Below, piece by piece: positions 26,503-35,235 of a stretch of 64,000 bases of DNA. Position 1 is the first letter of the stretch. Each line of letters opens with the position of its first letter. Where the stretch lies: assembly GCF_030657435.1 (NCBI RefSeq), contig NZ_JAUTWS010000021.1, positions 48,313 through 112,312 of the forward strand, given 5' to 3'. The notes beneath the pieces were generated by a model. The model did not search any database and was not told the origin of the DNA. It saw only the letters and a program-made list of their open reading frames with translations. Origin of the DNA: Paracraurococcus lichenis. Lineage in GTDB: Bacteria > Pseudomonadota > Alphaproteobacteria > Acetobacterales > Acetobacteraceae. Both the position numbers and the translations under genes were made by a program.

Positions 26503-26771
26503 GGGTGGCGCAGCGGATCGCCCGGATGCCCCTCGTACCACTCGGCGAGGTCTTCCTCCGGCCAGCCCTCCAGGGCCTCGTCGCCAACCTCGATCAGGCC
26601 GCGGTACAGGCCGAAGCTGCTCTCCCGGGGCACGGCCGGCGGCACCAGCGGCACCAGCTTGGCCACCGGCTTGTCGCCACGGGCGATGACGATCTCCTCC
26701 CCCGCCTCGGCCCGGGCGACCAGGGCGGAGAGATGCGTCTTCGCGGCATGGATGGTCACGGCATCGGCCAT
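26499..26771 (-). CDS. Phd/YefM family antitoxin
   Basis: A 90-residue antitoxin: an N-terminal DNA-binding Phd fold (VTIHAAKTHLSALVARAEAGE, IVIARGDKPVAKLVPL) followed by an acidic Trp-rich tail (EEDLAEWYEG) that would wrap the toxin. GGGAGG precedes the ATG at 26771 by about 8 bases. It is first in the operon and would repress it together with the PIN toxin. Confidence 0.88.
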   Translation of the reverse strand: MADAVTIHAAKTHLSALVARAEAGEEIVIARGDKPVAKLVPLVPPAVPRESSFGLYRGLIEVGDEALEGWPEEDLAEWYEGHPGDPLRHP

Positions 26772-26853
26772 GGGTGGCGCCTCCCGCCAGATTAGCTAAG
26801 GCTTGGTCCATCCAGGGTCAAGCAGAATGCCACCGGCCCGGTGACGTCCCGCC

Positions 26854-27801
26854 TCAGCCGCCGGCGCGCTTCGCCTCGATCGCGTCCCAGATCGCCTTCT
26901 CCAGGTGGACGCCGTCGAAGCGGGCGATCTCCTGCAGGCCGGTGGGGGAGGTGACGTTGATCTCCGTGAGAAATCCCCCGATCACGTCGATGCCGACGAA
27001 GATCATGCCGCGCCGCTTCAGCTCCGGCCCGATCCGCGCGCAAATCTCGCGCTCGCGCTCGGTCAGCGTGGTCTGCTCCGGCCGGCCGCCGACATGCATG
27101 TTGCTGCGCGCCTCGCCCTCGGCCGGGACGCGGTTGATGGCGCCCATGGCGACGCCGTCCACCAGGATGATGCGCTTGTCGCCGCGGCGGACGTCGGGGA
27201 CGTATTTCTGGATCACCAGCGGCTCGCGCGAGCGCTCGGTGAACATCTCGATCAGGCTGTTCAGGTTGGAGTCGCCGGGCTTGAGGTGGAAGACGCCGGC
27301 CCCGCCATTGCCGAAGAGCGGCTTGATGATGATGTCGCCGTGCTTCTCGCGGAACTTCATGATCGTGCCGCGGTCGGCGGTGACCAGCGTCTCCGGCATC
27401 AGCTCCGGGAAATGCGTCACAAACAGCTTCTCCGGCGCGTTGCGCACCGAAGCGGGATCGTTGACGACCAGGGTCTTCGGGTGGATGTGCTCGAGGATAT
27501 GGGTCGCCGTGATGTAGGCCATGTCGAAGGGCGGGTCCTGGCGCATCAGGACGACGTCCATGGTCGAGAGGTCGATCTCCTCCTGCGCCCCGAACTGCCA
27601 GTGCGCGCCCTTCTTCCGCTCGACCGTCACCGGCTCGCCCAGCGCCGTCACCCGCCCGCCCTGCAGCGCCAGGTTGCGGACATGGTAGTGCCAGAGGCTG
27701 TGGCCGCGCGCCTGGCCCTCCAGCATCAGGGCGAAGGTGCTGTCGGCATTGATGTCGATGTGCTGGATCGGGTCCATCTGGACCGCGACGCGGAGCGCCA
27801 T
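26854..27801 (-). CDS. gshB: glutathione synthase
   Basis: A 315-residue ATP-grasp ligase joining gamma-glutamylcysteine and glycine. Family stretches: RVAVQMDPIQHIDINADSTF at the start, MRQDPPFDMAYI, DIIIKPLFGNGGAGVF in the ATP-grasp core, and FVGIDVIGGFLTEINVTSPT at the metal-binding end. The length equals that of E. coli GshB. The start at 27801 follows GGGGGAGAG. No gshA is in the window. Confidence 0.97.
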   Translation of the reverse strand: MALRVAVQMDPIQHIDINADSTFALMLEGQARGHSLWHYHVRNLALQGGRVTALGEPVTVERKKGAHWQFGAQEEIDLSTMDVVLMRQDPPFDMAYITATHILEHIHPKTLVVNDPASVRNAPEKLFVTHFPELMPETLVTADRGTIMKFREKHGDIIIKPLFGNGGAGVFHLKPGDSNLNSLIEMFTERSREPLVIQKYVPDVRRGDKRIILVDGVAMGAINRVPAEGEARSNMHVGGRPEQTTLTEREREICARIGPELKRRGMIFVGIDVIGGFLTEINVTSPTGLQEIARFDGVHLEKAIWDAIEAKRAGG

Positions 27802-27917
27802 GGCTGTGTCTCTCCCCCGGTGGCGGGTGTCTCGGCCACCTGCTTGGCAGAGCGGAGGGCCGGGCGCCAGGGGGAGCCTAGGGCATTCTCACGCTGACCG
27901 TTCTGCGGCGATCTGCT

Positions 27918-28769
27918 CTAGTTCAGCCGGTGCCGGAGTTCCTCGACCACCGAGCGGATGCGCCTCGCGGCCTCGCCCTCCGGCTCGATCTCCAGCGAGC
28001 GGTCGAGGCAGCCCAGCGCCGCGCCGATCCGGTCCAGCCGCTGGTTCATCAGCCCGGCCTCCCGCCAGAGCAGCGCGGCATCGGGGGCGAGGCGCAGCAT
28101 GTCCTCGGTGCAGGCGAGCGCCCCGGCCAGGTCGCCGGTGCGCAGGCGCCGCAACTTGATGTTGTTCTGCAGCCGGAGCAGCACCGCCCGCTTGTCCATC
28201 AGCCGCAGCAGGCCGGGGCGGAGCTCGGCCCTCTCGCCCTCGATCCGCTTCAGCAGCGCCCGCAACTCGGGCGCGGCGAGGCCGGTGCCGCCGGCGAAGA
28301 CATCGACCAGCGCCTGGCCGCGGCTACCCTCGACCGCGAGCAGGAAATGGCCGGGGAAGTCGATGCCATGCGCCGACCAGCCGGCGGCCTCGGCCGCGTG
28401 CAGCCAGAGAAGGCCGAGGGCAACCGGCAGGCCGCGCCGCCGGTCCAGCACCCGGATCAGGTTGGCATTGGCCAGGTCGTCATAGGTCTCGGCATCGCCG
28501 GCGAAGCCGAAGCGGCCATGGATGACCTCGGCGAGCACCTGCCGGCGCTGCTCGGCATCGCCGGCATCGGCCGCCTCGTTCGCCGTCGCCGCGGCGACGG
28601 CGGCCTGGGCGATCTCCGAGAGGGTCGCCGCGGCGGCGCGCCAATCGGCGTCGGGTGCGTCGATGCGCGCGAACTGCAGCGCCACGGCGGCGAGTTCGAT
28701 CTCGGCGTCGGGAAGCTGGCCGGCGGCTGCGAGGGCGGCACGCGCCTCGTCCTGAGGGGTGGAGGCCAT
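27918..28769 (-). CDS. SirB1 family protein (transglutaminase-like with TPR)
   Basis: A 283-residue protein of the SirB1 family. The N-terminal part has the Transglut_core2 region (VLAEVIHGRFGFAGDAETYDD, NANLIRVLDRRRGLPVALGLLWLHAAE, GIDFPGHFLLAVEG); the C-terminal part has TPR-like helices (AGALACTEDMLRLAPDAALLWREAG). It is cytoplasmic. The biochemical role of SirB1 is not settled, and the catalytic Cys of true transglutaminases is not evident here. It may be co-transcribed with gshB. Confidence 0.85.
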   Translation of the reverse strand: MASTPQDEARAALAAAGQLPDAEIELAAVALQFARIDAPDADWRAAAATLSEIAQAAVAAATANEAADAGDAEQRRQVLAEVIHGRFGFAGDAETYDDLANANLIRVLDRRRGLPVALGLLWLHAAEAAGWSAHGIDFPGHFLLAVEGSRGQALVDVFAGGTGLAAPELRALLKRIEGERAELRPGLLRLMDKRAVLLRLQNNIKLRRLRTGDLAGALACTEDMLRLAPDAALLWREAGLMNQRLDRIGAALGCLDRSLEIEPEGEAARRIRSVVEELRHRLN

Positions 28770-28864
28770 GCGGCCAATGTCGCGCCGCCGGCCCCGGTCT
28801 TCAAGCGTGGCGTGGGCGTGGGCGGATCCGCCCGGGGCAGGACTCCGCTCCGCGAACGACCGTC

Positions 28865-29254
28865 TCAGCCGGCGGGCGCGGGCGGGACCATGCGGCCCAG
28901 GCGACGGCCGCCGAAGAGGTGGACATGGAAATGCGGCACCTCCTGCCCCCCGTCCTGGCCCATGTTGGAGAGGATGCGGTAGCCGCTCGCCTCCAGCCCC
29001 TGCTCCTTCGCCACGGCCGTGACCATGCGCCAGAAGCCGGCGATCGCCTCGGCCTCGGCGCCCGCGTGGAAGTCGGCGGCGCTGACCCAGCGGCCCTTCG
29101 GGATCACCAGGACATGGACGGGGGCCTGCGGGTGGATGTCGTGGAAGGCCAGGGCATGCGCGTCCTCCGCCACCTTCTTGCAGGGGATCTCGCCGCGGAG
29201 GATGCGGGCGAAGATATTGGCGTCGTCATAGGGCGGCAGGCCGGTGACGGACAT
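28865..29254 (-). CDS. HIT family nucleotide hydrolase (HinT-like)
   Basis: A 129-residue histidine-triad protein. The triad is HFHVHLF near the C-terminus, and the N-terminal DANIFARILRGEIPCKKVAED block is typical of HinT purine phosphoramidases. It hydrolyses adenosine phosphoramidates in the cytoplasm. It lies downstream of hisE on the same strand, a neighbour often found in alphaproteobacteria. Confidence 0.93.
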   Translation of the reverse strand: MSVTGLPPYDDANIFARILRGEIPCKKVAEDAHALAFHDIHPQAPVHVLVIPKGRWVSAADFHAGAEAEAIAGFWRMVTAVAKEQGLEASGYRILSNMGQDGGQEVPHFHVHLFGGRRLGRMVPPAPAG

Positions 29255-29355
29255 GGCGGCGGGTCCCCTCGCTGGCGTGTGGCGCCGTCATGGCCGGGCC
29301 GCCGGCGATCAGCAAGCCCCGTCGAGCGGCGCGGCCCTGGCGCGCCCGCCCGCGT

Positions 29356-29374
29356 CCCAGGCAGCCCCTCGCGG
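29356..29374. repeat. 19-base exact repeat, copy 1
   Basis: CCCAGGCAGCCCCTCGCGG, found again at 56045-56063 in another intergenic region. Here CCAGGC pairs with GCCTGG at 29385-29390, so the repeat forms one arm of a small hairpin between hisE and the HIT gene. Confidence 0.5.
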
Positions 29375-29459
29375 GTCGGGCCACGCCTGGCGCGGCCCGG
29401 ATCCCTGGGGCAAAGGCCGGCCCGGGAGCTTGTTGCGGCGCAATCCCCGAGGCGTTCGC

Positions 29460-29981
29460 TCAGGGCAGCTTCGTCGTCCTCGCCGCCCGCACGATGCCCT
29501 TCGGCCGCGCCGCCTTCTCGGCGATGCCGCTGATGCCCTCGCGCCGGCGCAGCTCGGCCCAGACCTCCTCCGGCCGGATGCCGGCATCCACCCAGACCAC
29601 CATCAGGTGGTAGAGCAGGTCGGCGCTCTCCAGGATCGTCTCGGCCCGGTGGCCCTGCGTCGCCTCGATGACGCATTCCACCGCCTCCTCGCCCAGCTTC
29701 TGGGCGACCTTGGCGGTGCCGCGGGCCATCAGCCGGGCGGAATGGGAATGCGCGACATCGCCGGCGACGCGGCGCGCCTCCACCGTCTCCCACAGCCGGT
29801 CCAGCACCGTCGCATCGGCCTGGCCGATCGTGACGTCGAGCGGCTTCAGGTGGCTGGACTCGGCCTTCTTCAGCCCCTTCGGCGGCTTCACCGGGACCAC
29901 CGGCACCCCGGCCGGCACCGGCAGCCCGTTGGCCACCTTGGTCTGCTTCTTCTTCGCCGTCTTTGCCGTCGCCTTCGCCAT
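29460..29981 (-). CDS. hisE: phosphoribosyl-ATP pyrophosphatase with N-terminal extension
   Basis: A 173-residue HisE, second step of histidine biosynthesis. The core (LDRLWETVEARR, KVAQKLGEEAVECVIEA, ESADLLYHLMVVW) has the MazG-like helices and metal-binding acidic residues. Ahead of it are about 55 extra residues, Lys/Ala-rich then Pro/Val-rich, that are not part of the catalytic domain; HisE proteins are usually near 100-110 residues. Its ATG follows the hisF stop directly. hisF-hisE are separated from the other his genes by about 14.8 kb. Confidence 0.92.
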   Translation of the reverse strand: MAKATAKTAKKKQTKVANGLPVPAGVPVVPVKPPKGLKKAESSHLKPLDVTIGQADATVLDRLWETVEARRVAGDVAHSHSARLMARGTAKVAQKLGEEAVECVIEATQGHRAETILESADLLYHLMVVWVDAGIRPEEVWAELRRREGISGIAEKAARPKGIVRAARTTKLP

Positions 29982-30752
29982 TCAGGCCACCTCCGCGAGG
30001 GGCCGCACCGGCAGGCCCGCCGCGGCCAGCGCCGCCTTGGCGTCCGCGATGCGGAACTCCCCGTAATGGAACACGCTCGCGGCCAGCAGGCCGCTGGCGC
30101 CGGCCAGGGCGCCCTCCACGAAATGCCCGACCGTGCCGACCCCGCCCGAGGCGATGATCGGCACCGTCACCCGGCGCCGGATCGCCCGCAGCAGGTCGAG
30201 GTCGAAGCCCGCCTTGGTGCCGTCGCGGTCCATGGACGTCACCAGCAGCTCGCCCGCGCCGGCCGCCGCCATGCGCTCCGCCCAGCCCACCGCATCGATG
30301 CCGGTGGGCTTGCGGCCGCCATGGGTGAAGACCTCCCACCGGCCCGGGGCGACCTGGCGGGCATCCACCGCGACGACGATCGCCTGGCTGCCGAAGGCCT
30401 CGGCGGCGCGGGTAACCAGCCCGGGCTCGGCGACGGCGGCGCTGTTGATGCTGGCCTTGTCGGCGCCGGCCAGCAGCAGGCGGCGCACATCCTCCACGCT
30501 GCGGACGCCGCCGCCGACGGTCAGCGGGATGAAGACCTCGGCGGCGGTGCGGGAGACGACATCGTACATCGTGTCGCGGTTCTCATGCGTCGCGCCGATA
30601 TCGAGGAAGGTGACCTCGTCCGCCCCCTCCCGGTCATAGGCGCGGGCCTGCTCCACCGGGTCGCCGGCATCGCGGAGCGAGACGAAGTTCACGCCCTTCA
30701 CGACGCGTCCGTCCTTCACGTCGAGGCAGGGGATGACGCGGAGTGCGAGCAC
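29982..30752 (-). CDS. hisF: imidazole glycerol phosphate synthase cyclase subunit HisF
   Basis: A 256-residue TIM barrel that cyclises PRFAR with ammonia from HisH. The conserved start RVIPCLDVKDGRVVKGVNFV carries the first catalytic Asp, and TSMDRDGTKAGFD carries the second; both phosphate-binding loops are present. GTG at 30752 is the only start matching the family N-terminus, with AAGGTGG upstream. Its partner hisH is at 47020-47682, so the two halves of one enzyme are encoded far apart. Confidence 0.96.
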   Translation of the reverse strand: MLALRVIPCLDVKDGRVVKGVNFVSLRDAGDPVEQARAYDREGADEVTFLDIGATHENRDTMYDVVSRTAAEVFIPLTVGGGVRSVEDVRRLLLAGADKASINSAAVAEPGLVTRAAEAFGSQAIVVAVDARQVAPGRWEVFTHGGRKPTGIDAVGWAERMAAAGAGELLVTSMDRDGTKAGFDLDLLRAIRRRVTVPIIASGGVGTVGHFVEGALAGASGLLAASVFHYGEFRIADAKAALAAAGLPVRPLAEVA

Positions 30753-30932
30753 GGTGCCACCTTCGAGGGAATGGGCCGCCCGCCCCGGACGCCGCCAGGA
30801 TGGGCGAGGGTGGTGCGCTTGCGTCCGATCGGGCCGGGGGTCAAGCGCGGAATCGGGGACAGCGGGCGGCGCACCAATGCGCGATCCCGGCCGCATATTC
30901 CACCCGTTCCACGATTCTTTGTGGCATGATGA

Positions 30933-30961
30933 TTGACTGACCACGCCCTTGAGTCGTTAAT
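30933..30961 (+). promoter_or_regulatory. candidate sigma-70 promoter of the ssu operon
   Basis: TTGACT (-35), 17 bases, GTTAAT (-10). It lies in the only AT-richer patch of the 407-base gap before ssuA and would give a leader of roughly 190 bases. Confidence 0.4.
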
Positions 30962-30971
30962 ATCCCCGCCG

Positions 30972-31088
30972 CCGGGGCATTCCGCCCCGGCACCGCGGGA
31001 TTTGACCCATGCAGCTTGCGCCGCGTCACCAAGGGCTAAAGCGCTCCGTCTCCGGCGGGGCCGCCTCTCGCCCGACCTGTTGTCGGGC
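30972..31088 (+). other. structured leader before ssuA
   Basis: The 407 bases between hisF and ssuA (30753-31159) hold no gene. Two perfect 7-base stems with 5-base loops are present: CCGGGGC/GCCCCGG at 30972-30990 (loop ATTCC) and GCCCGAC/GTCGGGC at 31070-31088 (loop CTGTT). Neither has a T tract. They match no riboswitch consensus I recognise and could simply reflect high GC. Confidence 0.4.
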
Positions 31089-31159
31089 CTGATCGCCCCT
31101 TCCCCACCGCAGTTCCTGTCCCGAGCCGGCGCGGCCGACGCGCCCGGAGACCCCTTCGC

Positions 31160-32113
31160 ATGTCCATCCTTCCCCAGGCCCCGCGCCGCGCGCTGCTCGC
31201 GCTCGCTGCCGGCGCGCCCTTCATCCGCACCGCCCGGGCCGAGGCCCGGCAGTTCCGCATCGGCTTCCAGAAATCCGGCCCACTGCTCTCCGCCCGGCAG
31301 AACGGCGATTTCGAGCGCGCGCTCGCGCCGCAGGGCATCGCCGTCTCCTGGGTGGAATTTCCCTACGGCCCGCCGCTGCTCGAGGCGCTGAACGTCGGCA
31401 GCATCGATTTCGGCGCGGTCGGCGACGCCCCGCCGATCTTCGCCCAGGCGGCGCGGGCGAAGCTGCTCTATGTCGCGGCAACGCCGAGCCGCGGCGCCAG
31501 CCAGGCCATCCTGGTGCCGCAGGACAGTCCGTTGCAGTCGGTGCAGGACCTGAAGGGCAGGAAGCTCGCCTTCGCGCGCGGCTCCTCCGCCCATAGCCTC
31601 GCGGTCGGCGCGGTGGAGAAGGCCGGGCTCGCCTGGCGCGACATCCAGCCCGTCGAGCTGCCGCCCGCCGATGCCGGCGCCGCCTTCGCCCGCGGCAATG
31701 TCGATGCCTGGAGCATCTGGGATCCCTTTTACGCCCTGACCGAGATCCAGCGGAACGCCCGCGTGCTGGTCGCCGGCGACGCGGTGGAGCCGCAGAGCAG
31801 CTACTTCCTGGCCAATCGCGGCTTCACCGAGGCCAATCCGCGCCTGGTCGCGGAGGCCGTGGACCTCCTCGCCGGGGTCGGCCGCTGGTCGGCGGCGCAC
31901 CAGGAGGAGGTGGCGCGGCTGGCGAGCGAGGCGACCGGCCTGCCGATCGAGGCGACGCGCCGCGCCACCGGCCGCACCGCCTTCGACGTCGTGCCGCTCT
32001 CGGACGCCATCGTCGCGCAGCAGCAGCGCGTGGCGGACCGCTTCCACCGCCTCGGCCTCATCCCCCGCGCCGTCACCGTGCGCGACATCGTCTGGCAGAA
32101 GCCGGCGGCCTGA
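31160..32113 (+). CDS. ssuA: aliphatic sulfonate ABC transporter substrate-binding protein SsuA
   Basis: A 317-residue periplasmic binding protein with an N-terminal signal (RRALLALAAGAPFIRTARA). Family features: FRIGFQKSGPLLSARQNG, NVGSIDFGAVGDAPPIFAQAA, QDLKGRKLAFARGSSAHSL and the WSIWDPFYA segment. It captures alkanesulfonates for SsuBC. It is the first gene of ssuADCB and follows the long leader at 30753-31159. Confidence 0.92.
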   Translation: MSILPQAPRRALLALAAGAPFIRTARAEARQFRIGFQKSGPLLSARQNGDFERALAPQGIAVSWVEFPYGPPLLEALNVGSIDFGAVGDAPPIFAQAARAKLLYVAATPSRGASQAILVPQDSPLQSVQDLKGRKLAFARGSSAHSLAVGAVEKAGLAWRDIQPVELPPADAGAAFARGNVDAWSIWDPFYALTEIQRNARVLVAGDAVEPQSSYFLANRGFTEANPRLVAEAVDLLAGVGRWSAAHQEEVARLASEATGLPIEATRRATGRTAFDVVPLSDAIVAQQQRVADRFHRLGLIPRAVTVRDIVWQKPAA

Positions 32114-32124
32114 AGGGACATCCC

Positions 32125-33267
32125 ATGAGCACGCAGTCCCCCCTCGACCTCTTCTGGTTCGTGCCGACCTCGGGCGATGGCCGCTATCTCGGCACCCGCC
32201 AGGGCGCCCGTCCCCAGGATTTCGGCTATCTCCGCGACGTCGCCATGGCCGCCGACCGGCTCGGCTTCGGGGGCGTGCTGCTGCCGACGGGCAACCAGTG
32301 CGAGGATCCCTGGATCACCGGCGCCGCCATCGCGCCCTTCACCCAGCGGCTGAAATTCCTCCTCGCGCTCCGGCCCGGCGTGCAGACGCCGGCGCAATGG
32401 GCCCGCCAGGCCGCGGCCTTCGACCGCATCACGGGCGGCCGGCTGCTGATGAACGTCGTCACCGGCGCCAACCCGAAGGAGCTGGCGGGCGACGGGATCA
32501 CGCTGCCGCATGCCGAGCGCTACGCCCAGACCGAGGAATTCCTGACCATCTTCCGCGGGCTCTTCACCGAGCAGGGGATCGACTTCGAGGGGCGCTACCT
32601 CTCCTCCCACGGCGGCAAGAACCACTTTCCGCCGGTGCAGCGGCCACACCCGCCGCTCTGGTTCGGCGGCTCCTCCGAGGCCGGCATCGAGGTCGCGGCG
32701 AAGCATGTCGACACCTACCTGACCTGGGGCGAGCCCCCGGCCCAGGTCGCGGCGAAGCTCGAGGCCGTGCGGGCCCGCGCCGCGGCGCAGGGCCGGGCGG
32801 TGAATTTCGGCCTGCGCGTCCATCTCATCGTGCGCGAGACCGATGCCGAGGCCTGGGCGGCGGCGGAGCGGCTGATCTCGCATCTCGACGACGCGACCAT
32901 CGCCGCGGTGCAGAAGCGCCGCAACGAGGACAGCGACAGCGTCGGCCAGCGCCTGCAGTCCGAGCTGCATGGCGGCAGGCGCGACCGGCTGGAGGTCTCG
33001 CCCAATCTCTGGGCCGGCATCGGCCTGGTGCGCGCCGGCGTCGGCACCGCCCTCGTCGGCAGTGCGGAGACGGTGGCGGCGCGGCTGCGGGAATACCAGG
33101 CGCTCGGCGTTTCCACCGTCATCGCCTCCGGCTACCCGCATCTCGAGGAGGCCTATACGGTGGCGGAGCTGCTCTTCCCGCAGCTCGGCATTGGGGAGGC
33201 GCCGCAGCCCGCGGTTGCGGCGCGCGACTTCGTCGCGGCCAATTCCTACGGGACGCTGGCGGCATGA
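32125..33267 (+). CDS. ssuD: FMNH2-dependent alkanesulfonate monooxygenase SsuD
   Basis: A 380-residue luciferase-fold monooxygenase that releases sulfite from alkanesulfonates. It matches SsuD closely at LDLFWFVPTSGDGRYLG, GVLLPTGNQCEDPW, ITGGRLLMNVVTGANPKELAGDG and PPLWFGGSSEAGIEVAAKHVDTYLTWGEPP. The matching NADPH:FMN reductase (ssuE) is not in this operon, so FMNH2 must come from another reductase. It starts 11 bases after ssuA. Confidence 0.96.
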   Translation: MSTQSPLDLFWFVPTSGDGRYLGTRQGARPQDFGYLRDVAMAADRLGFGGVLLPTGNQCEDPWITGAAIAPFTQRLKFLLALRPGVQTPAQWARQAAAFDRITGGRLLMNVVTGANPKELAGDGITLPHAERYAQTEEFLTIFRGLFTEQGIDFEGRYLSSHGGKNHFPPVQRPHPPLWFGGSSEAGIEVAAKHVDTYLTWGEPPAQVAAKLEAVRARAAAQGRAVNFGLRVHLIVRETDAEAWAAAERLISHLDDATIAAVQKRRNEDSDSVGQRLQSELHGGRRDRLEVSPNLWAGIGLVRAGVGTALVGSAETVAARLREYQALGVSTVIASGYPHLEEAYTVAELLFPQLGIGEAPQPAVAARDFVAANSYGTLAA

Positions 33268-34097
33268 GCGACGCGGTCCTCTCCGCGCGCGAGGTGGCGG
33301 CGCCGGCTTCCCGCCGGCCCGCGCTCGCCTGGCGCGGCCTCGGCCGCGGCGCGCTGCCCTGGCTGCTGCCCGCGCTGCTGCTGCTGGCCTGGCAGGCCGG
33401 CAGCATGGCAGGCTGGATCGAGGAGGACATCCTCCCCGCCCCCTCCGCCGTGGTCGCGGCGGGATGGGATCTGGCGCGCTCGGGCGAGCTGCTGGAGAAT
33501 ATCCGGGTCAGCACCTGGCGGGCGCTGGCGGGCTTCGCCATCGGCGGCGGCCTCGGCCTGGCCTTCGGCTTCCTCACCGGCCTCTCGCGCCTGAGTGAGC
33601 GGCTGCTCGATTCCAGCGTGCAGATGCTGCGCAACATCCCGCATCTCGCGCTGATCCCGCTGGTGATCCTGTGGTTCGGCATCGACGAGGCGGCGAAGCT
33701 CTTCCTCGTCGCCCTCGGCAGCTTCTTCCCCGTCTACGTCAACACCATGCACGGGGTGCGCTCGGTCGATCCGCAGCTCGTGGAAATGGGCCGCGCCTAT
33801 GGCATGGACGGCGCGACGCTGTTCCGCCGCGTGGTGCTTCCGGGCGCGCTACCCTCGATCTTCGTCGGGCTGCGCTATGCGCTCGGCATCATGTGGCTGA
33901 CGCTGATCGTCGCCGAGACGATCGCGGCGAATTCCGGCATCGGCTACATGGCCATGCATGCGCGGGAGTTCATGCTGACCGACGTGGTGGTCTTCTCCAT
34001 CCTGGTCTATGCGCTGCTGGGGAAACTCGCCGACAGCGTCGCGCGGCTGCTGGAGCGGCTCTGCCTCTCCTGGAACCCGGCCTACAGGAGCGCGTGA
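33264..34097 (+). CDS. ssuC: aliphatic sulfonate ABC transporter permease SsuC
   Basis: A 277-residue inner-membrane permease with about six membrane segments. The coupling-helix EAA region reads EMGRAYGMDGATLFRRVVLPGALPSIFVGLR, as in SsuC/TauC. ATG at 33264 overlaps the ssuD stop (ATGA). It forms the channel with SsuB. Confidence 0.95.
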   Translation: MSDAVLSAREVAAPASRRPALAWRGLGRGALPWLLPALLLLAWQAGSMAGWIEEDILPAPSAVVAAGWDLARSGELLENIRVSTWRALAGFAIGGGLGLAFGFLTGLSRLSERLLDSSVQMLRNIPHLALIPLVILWFGIDEAAKLFLVALGSFFPVYVNTMHGVRSVDPQLVEMGRAYGMDGATLFRRVVLPGALPSIFVGLRYALGIMWLTLIVAETIAANSGIGYMAMHAREFMLTDVVVFSILVYALLGKLADSVARLLERLCLSWNPAYRSA

Positions 34098-34864
34098 TGG
34101 ACGGCATGGTCCTTCCGGCGCGCGCCGGGGCGGCGGCCGCGGTGCGCATCCGCGGCCTGCGCAAGGCCTTCGACGGTCCGGCGGTGCTGCAGGGCATCGA
34201 CCTCGACATCCCCGCGGGGCAGTTCGTCGCCATCGTCGGCCGCAGCGGCTGCGGCAAGTCCACCCTGCTGCGGCTGATTGCCGGCCTCGATGTGCCGAGC
34301 GGCGGCACCCTGGCGCTGGAGGGCGCGGATGGCGCGCTGCCGCCCGCCGCGGCGGTGCGGCTGATGTTCCAGGAGCCGCGGCTGCTGCCCTGGTCCTCCA
34401 TCCGCGGCAATGTCGAGGTCGGCCTCGACCGCGGCACGCCGCTGGCGCTGCGGGAGGAGCGGGCCCGCGCCGCGCTGGCCGAGGTGGGGCTGGCCGAGCG
34501 TGCGGCGGAATGGCCCTCGGTCCTCTCGGGCGGGCAGAAGCAACGCGTGGCGCTCGCCCGCGCCCTGGTTAGCCGCCCGCGCCTGTTGGCGCTGGACGAG
34601 CCGCTCGGCGCGCTGGATGCGCTGACGCGCATCGGCATGCAGGCGCTGGTCGAGGAGGTCTGGCGCGCCGAGGGCTTCACCGCCGTGCTGGTCACGCATG
34701 ACGTGGGGGAAGCGGTGGCGCTGGCCGACCGGGTGATCCTGCTGGAGCAGGGGCGGGTGGCGATGGATGTCGCCGTGGACCTGCCCCGGCCGCGCCGGCG
34801 CGGCGACGCCGCGCTCGCGGGGCTGGAGGCGCGGATCCTGGAGCGGCTGCTGGACGGGCGGTAG
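34097..34864 (+). CDS. ssuB: aliphatic sulfonate ABC transporter ATP-binding protein SsuB
   Basis: A 255-residue ATPase with Walker A GRSGCGKST, signature LSGGQKQRVALARAL, Walker B LLALDEPLGALD and the H-loop VTHDV. It powers sulfonate uptake through SsuC. The ATG overlaps the ssuC stop (TGATG). The operon ends here, 11 bases from a convergent toxin gene. Confidence 0.94.
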   Translation: MDGMVLPARAGAAAAVRIRGLRKAFDGPAVLQGIDLDIPAGQFVAIVGRSGCGKSTLLRLIAGLDVPSGGTLALEGADGALPPAAAVRLMFQEPRLLPWSSIRGNVEVGLDRGTPLALREERARAALAEVGLAERAAEWPSVLSGGQKQRVALARALVSRPRLLALDEPLGALDALTRIGMQALVEEVWRAEGFTAVLVTHDVGEAVALADRVILLEQGRVAMDVAVDLPRPRRRGDAALAGLEARILERLLDGR

Positions 34865-34875
34865 CCAGCGCCGGG

Positions 34876-35235
34876 TCAGCCTTCCGGGCCGGCCCGGATC
34901 GCCGCGATCTCGGCCTCCACGGCATCCCGCAGGGCCGGCAGGTCCTGCTGCAGCAGCGCCCAGAGGATGGGCGGCGCGACCCGGTGGTACTCGTGGCGGA
35001 GCACGTTGCCTATCCCGGCGACCTTCCGCCACGGTACTGCCGCATGGCGTGCCTTCATGGCCGGCGGGAGATGGCGGCTGGCCTCGGAGACGATCTCGAG
35101 TCCGCGCTCCACCAGCCAGCGGCTGCGCCAATCCGCCTCGAAGGCGTCCGGCGTGACGCCGGCGATGGCCGCCTCGATGTTCCGGATTGCCTCGGCCATG
35201 TCCAACAGGCGTGGCAGGGGCGACGCCTTCGGCAT
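34876..35235 (-). CDS. HepT-like ribonuclease toxin (DUF86)
   Basis: A 119-residue helical HEPN-type protein. The RX4HXY-type motif region reads AGIGNVLRHEYHRVAP: the His and Tyr are kept, but the Arg normally just before Asn-Val-Leu is Gly. I recall GN-LRHEY as a recurring variant of DUF86, with the Arg shifted next to the His. It is paired with the nucleotidyltransferase antitoxin MntA immediately upstream, overlapping by one base. In known pairs MntA adenylylates the HepT Tyr to block its RNase. Confidence 0.82.
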   Translation of the reverse strand: MPKASPLPRLLDMAEAIRNIEAAIAGVTPDAFEADWRSRWLVERGLEIVSEASRHLPPAMKARHAAVPWRKVAGIGNVLRHEYHRVAPPILWALLQQDLPALRDAVEAEIAAIRAGPEG

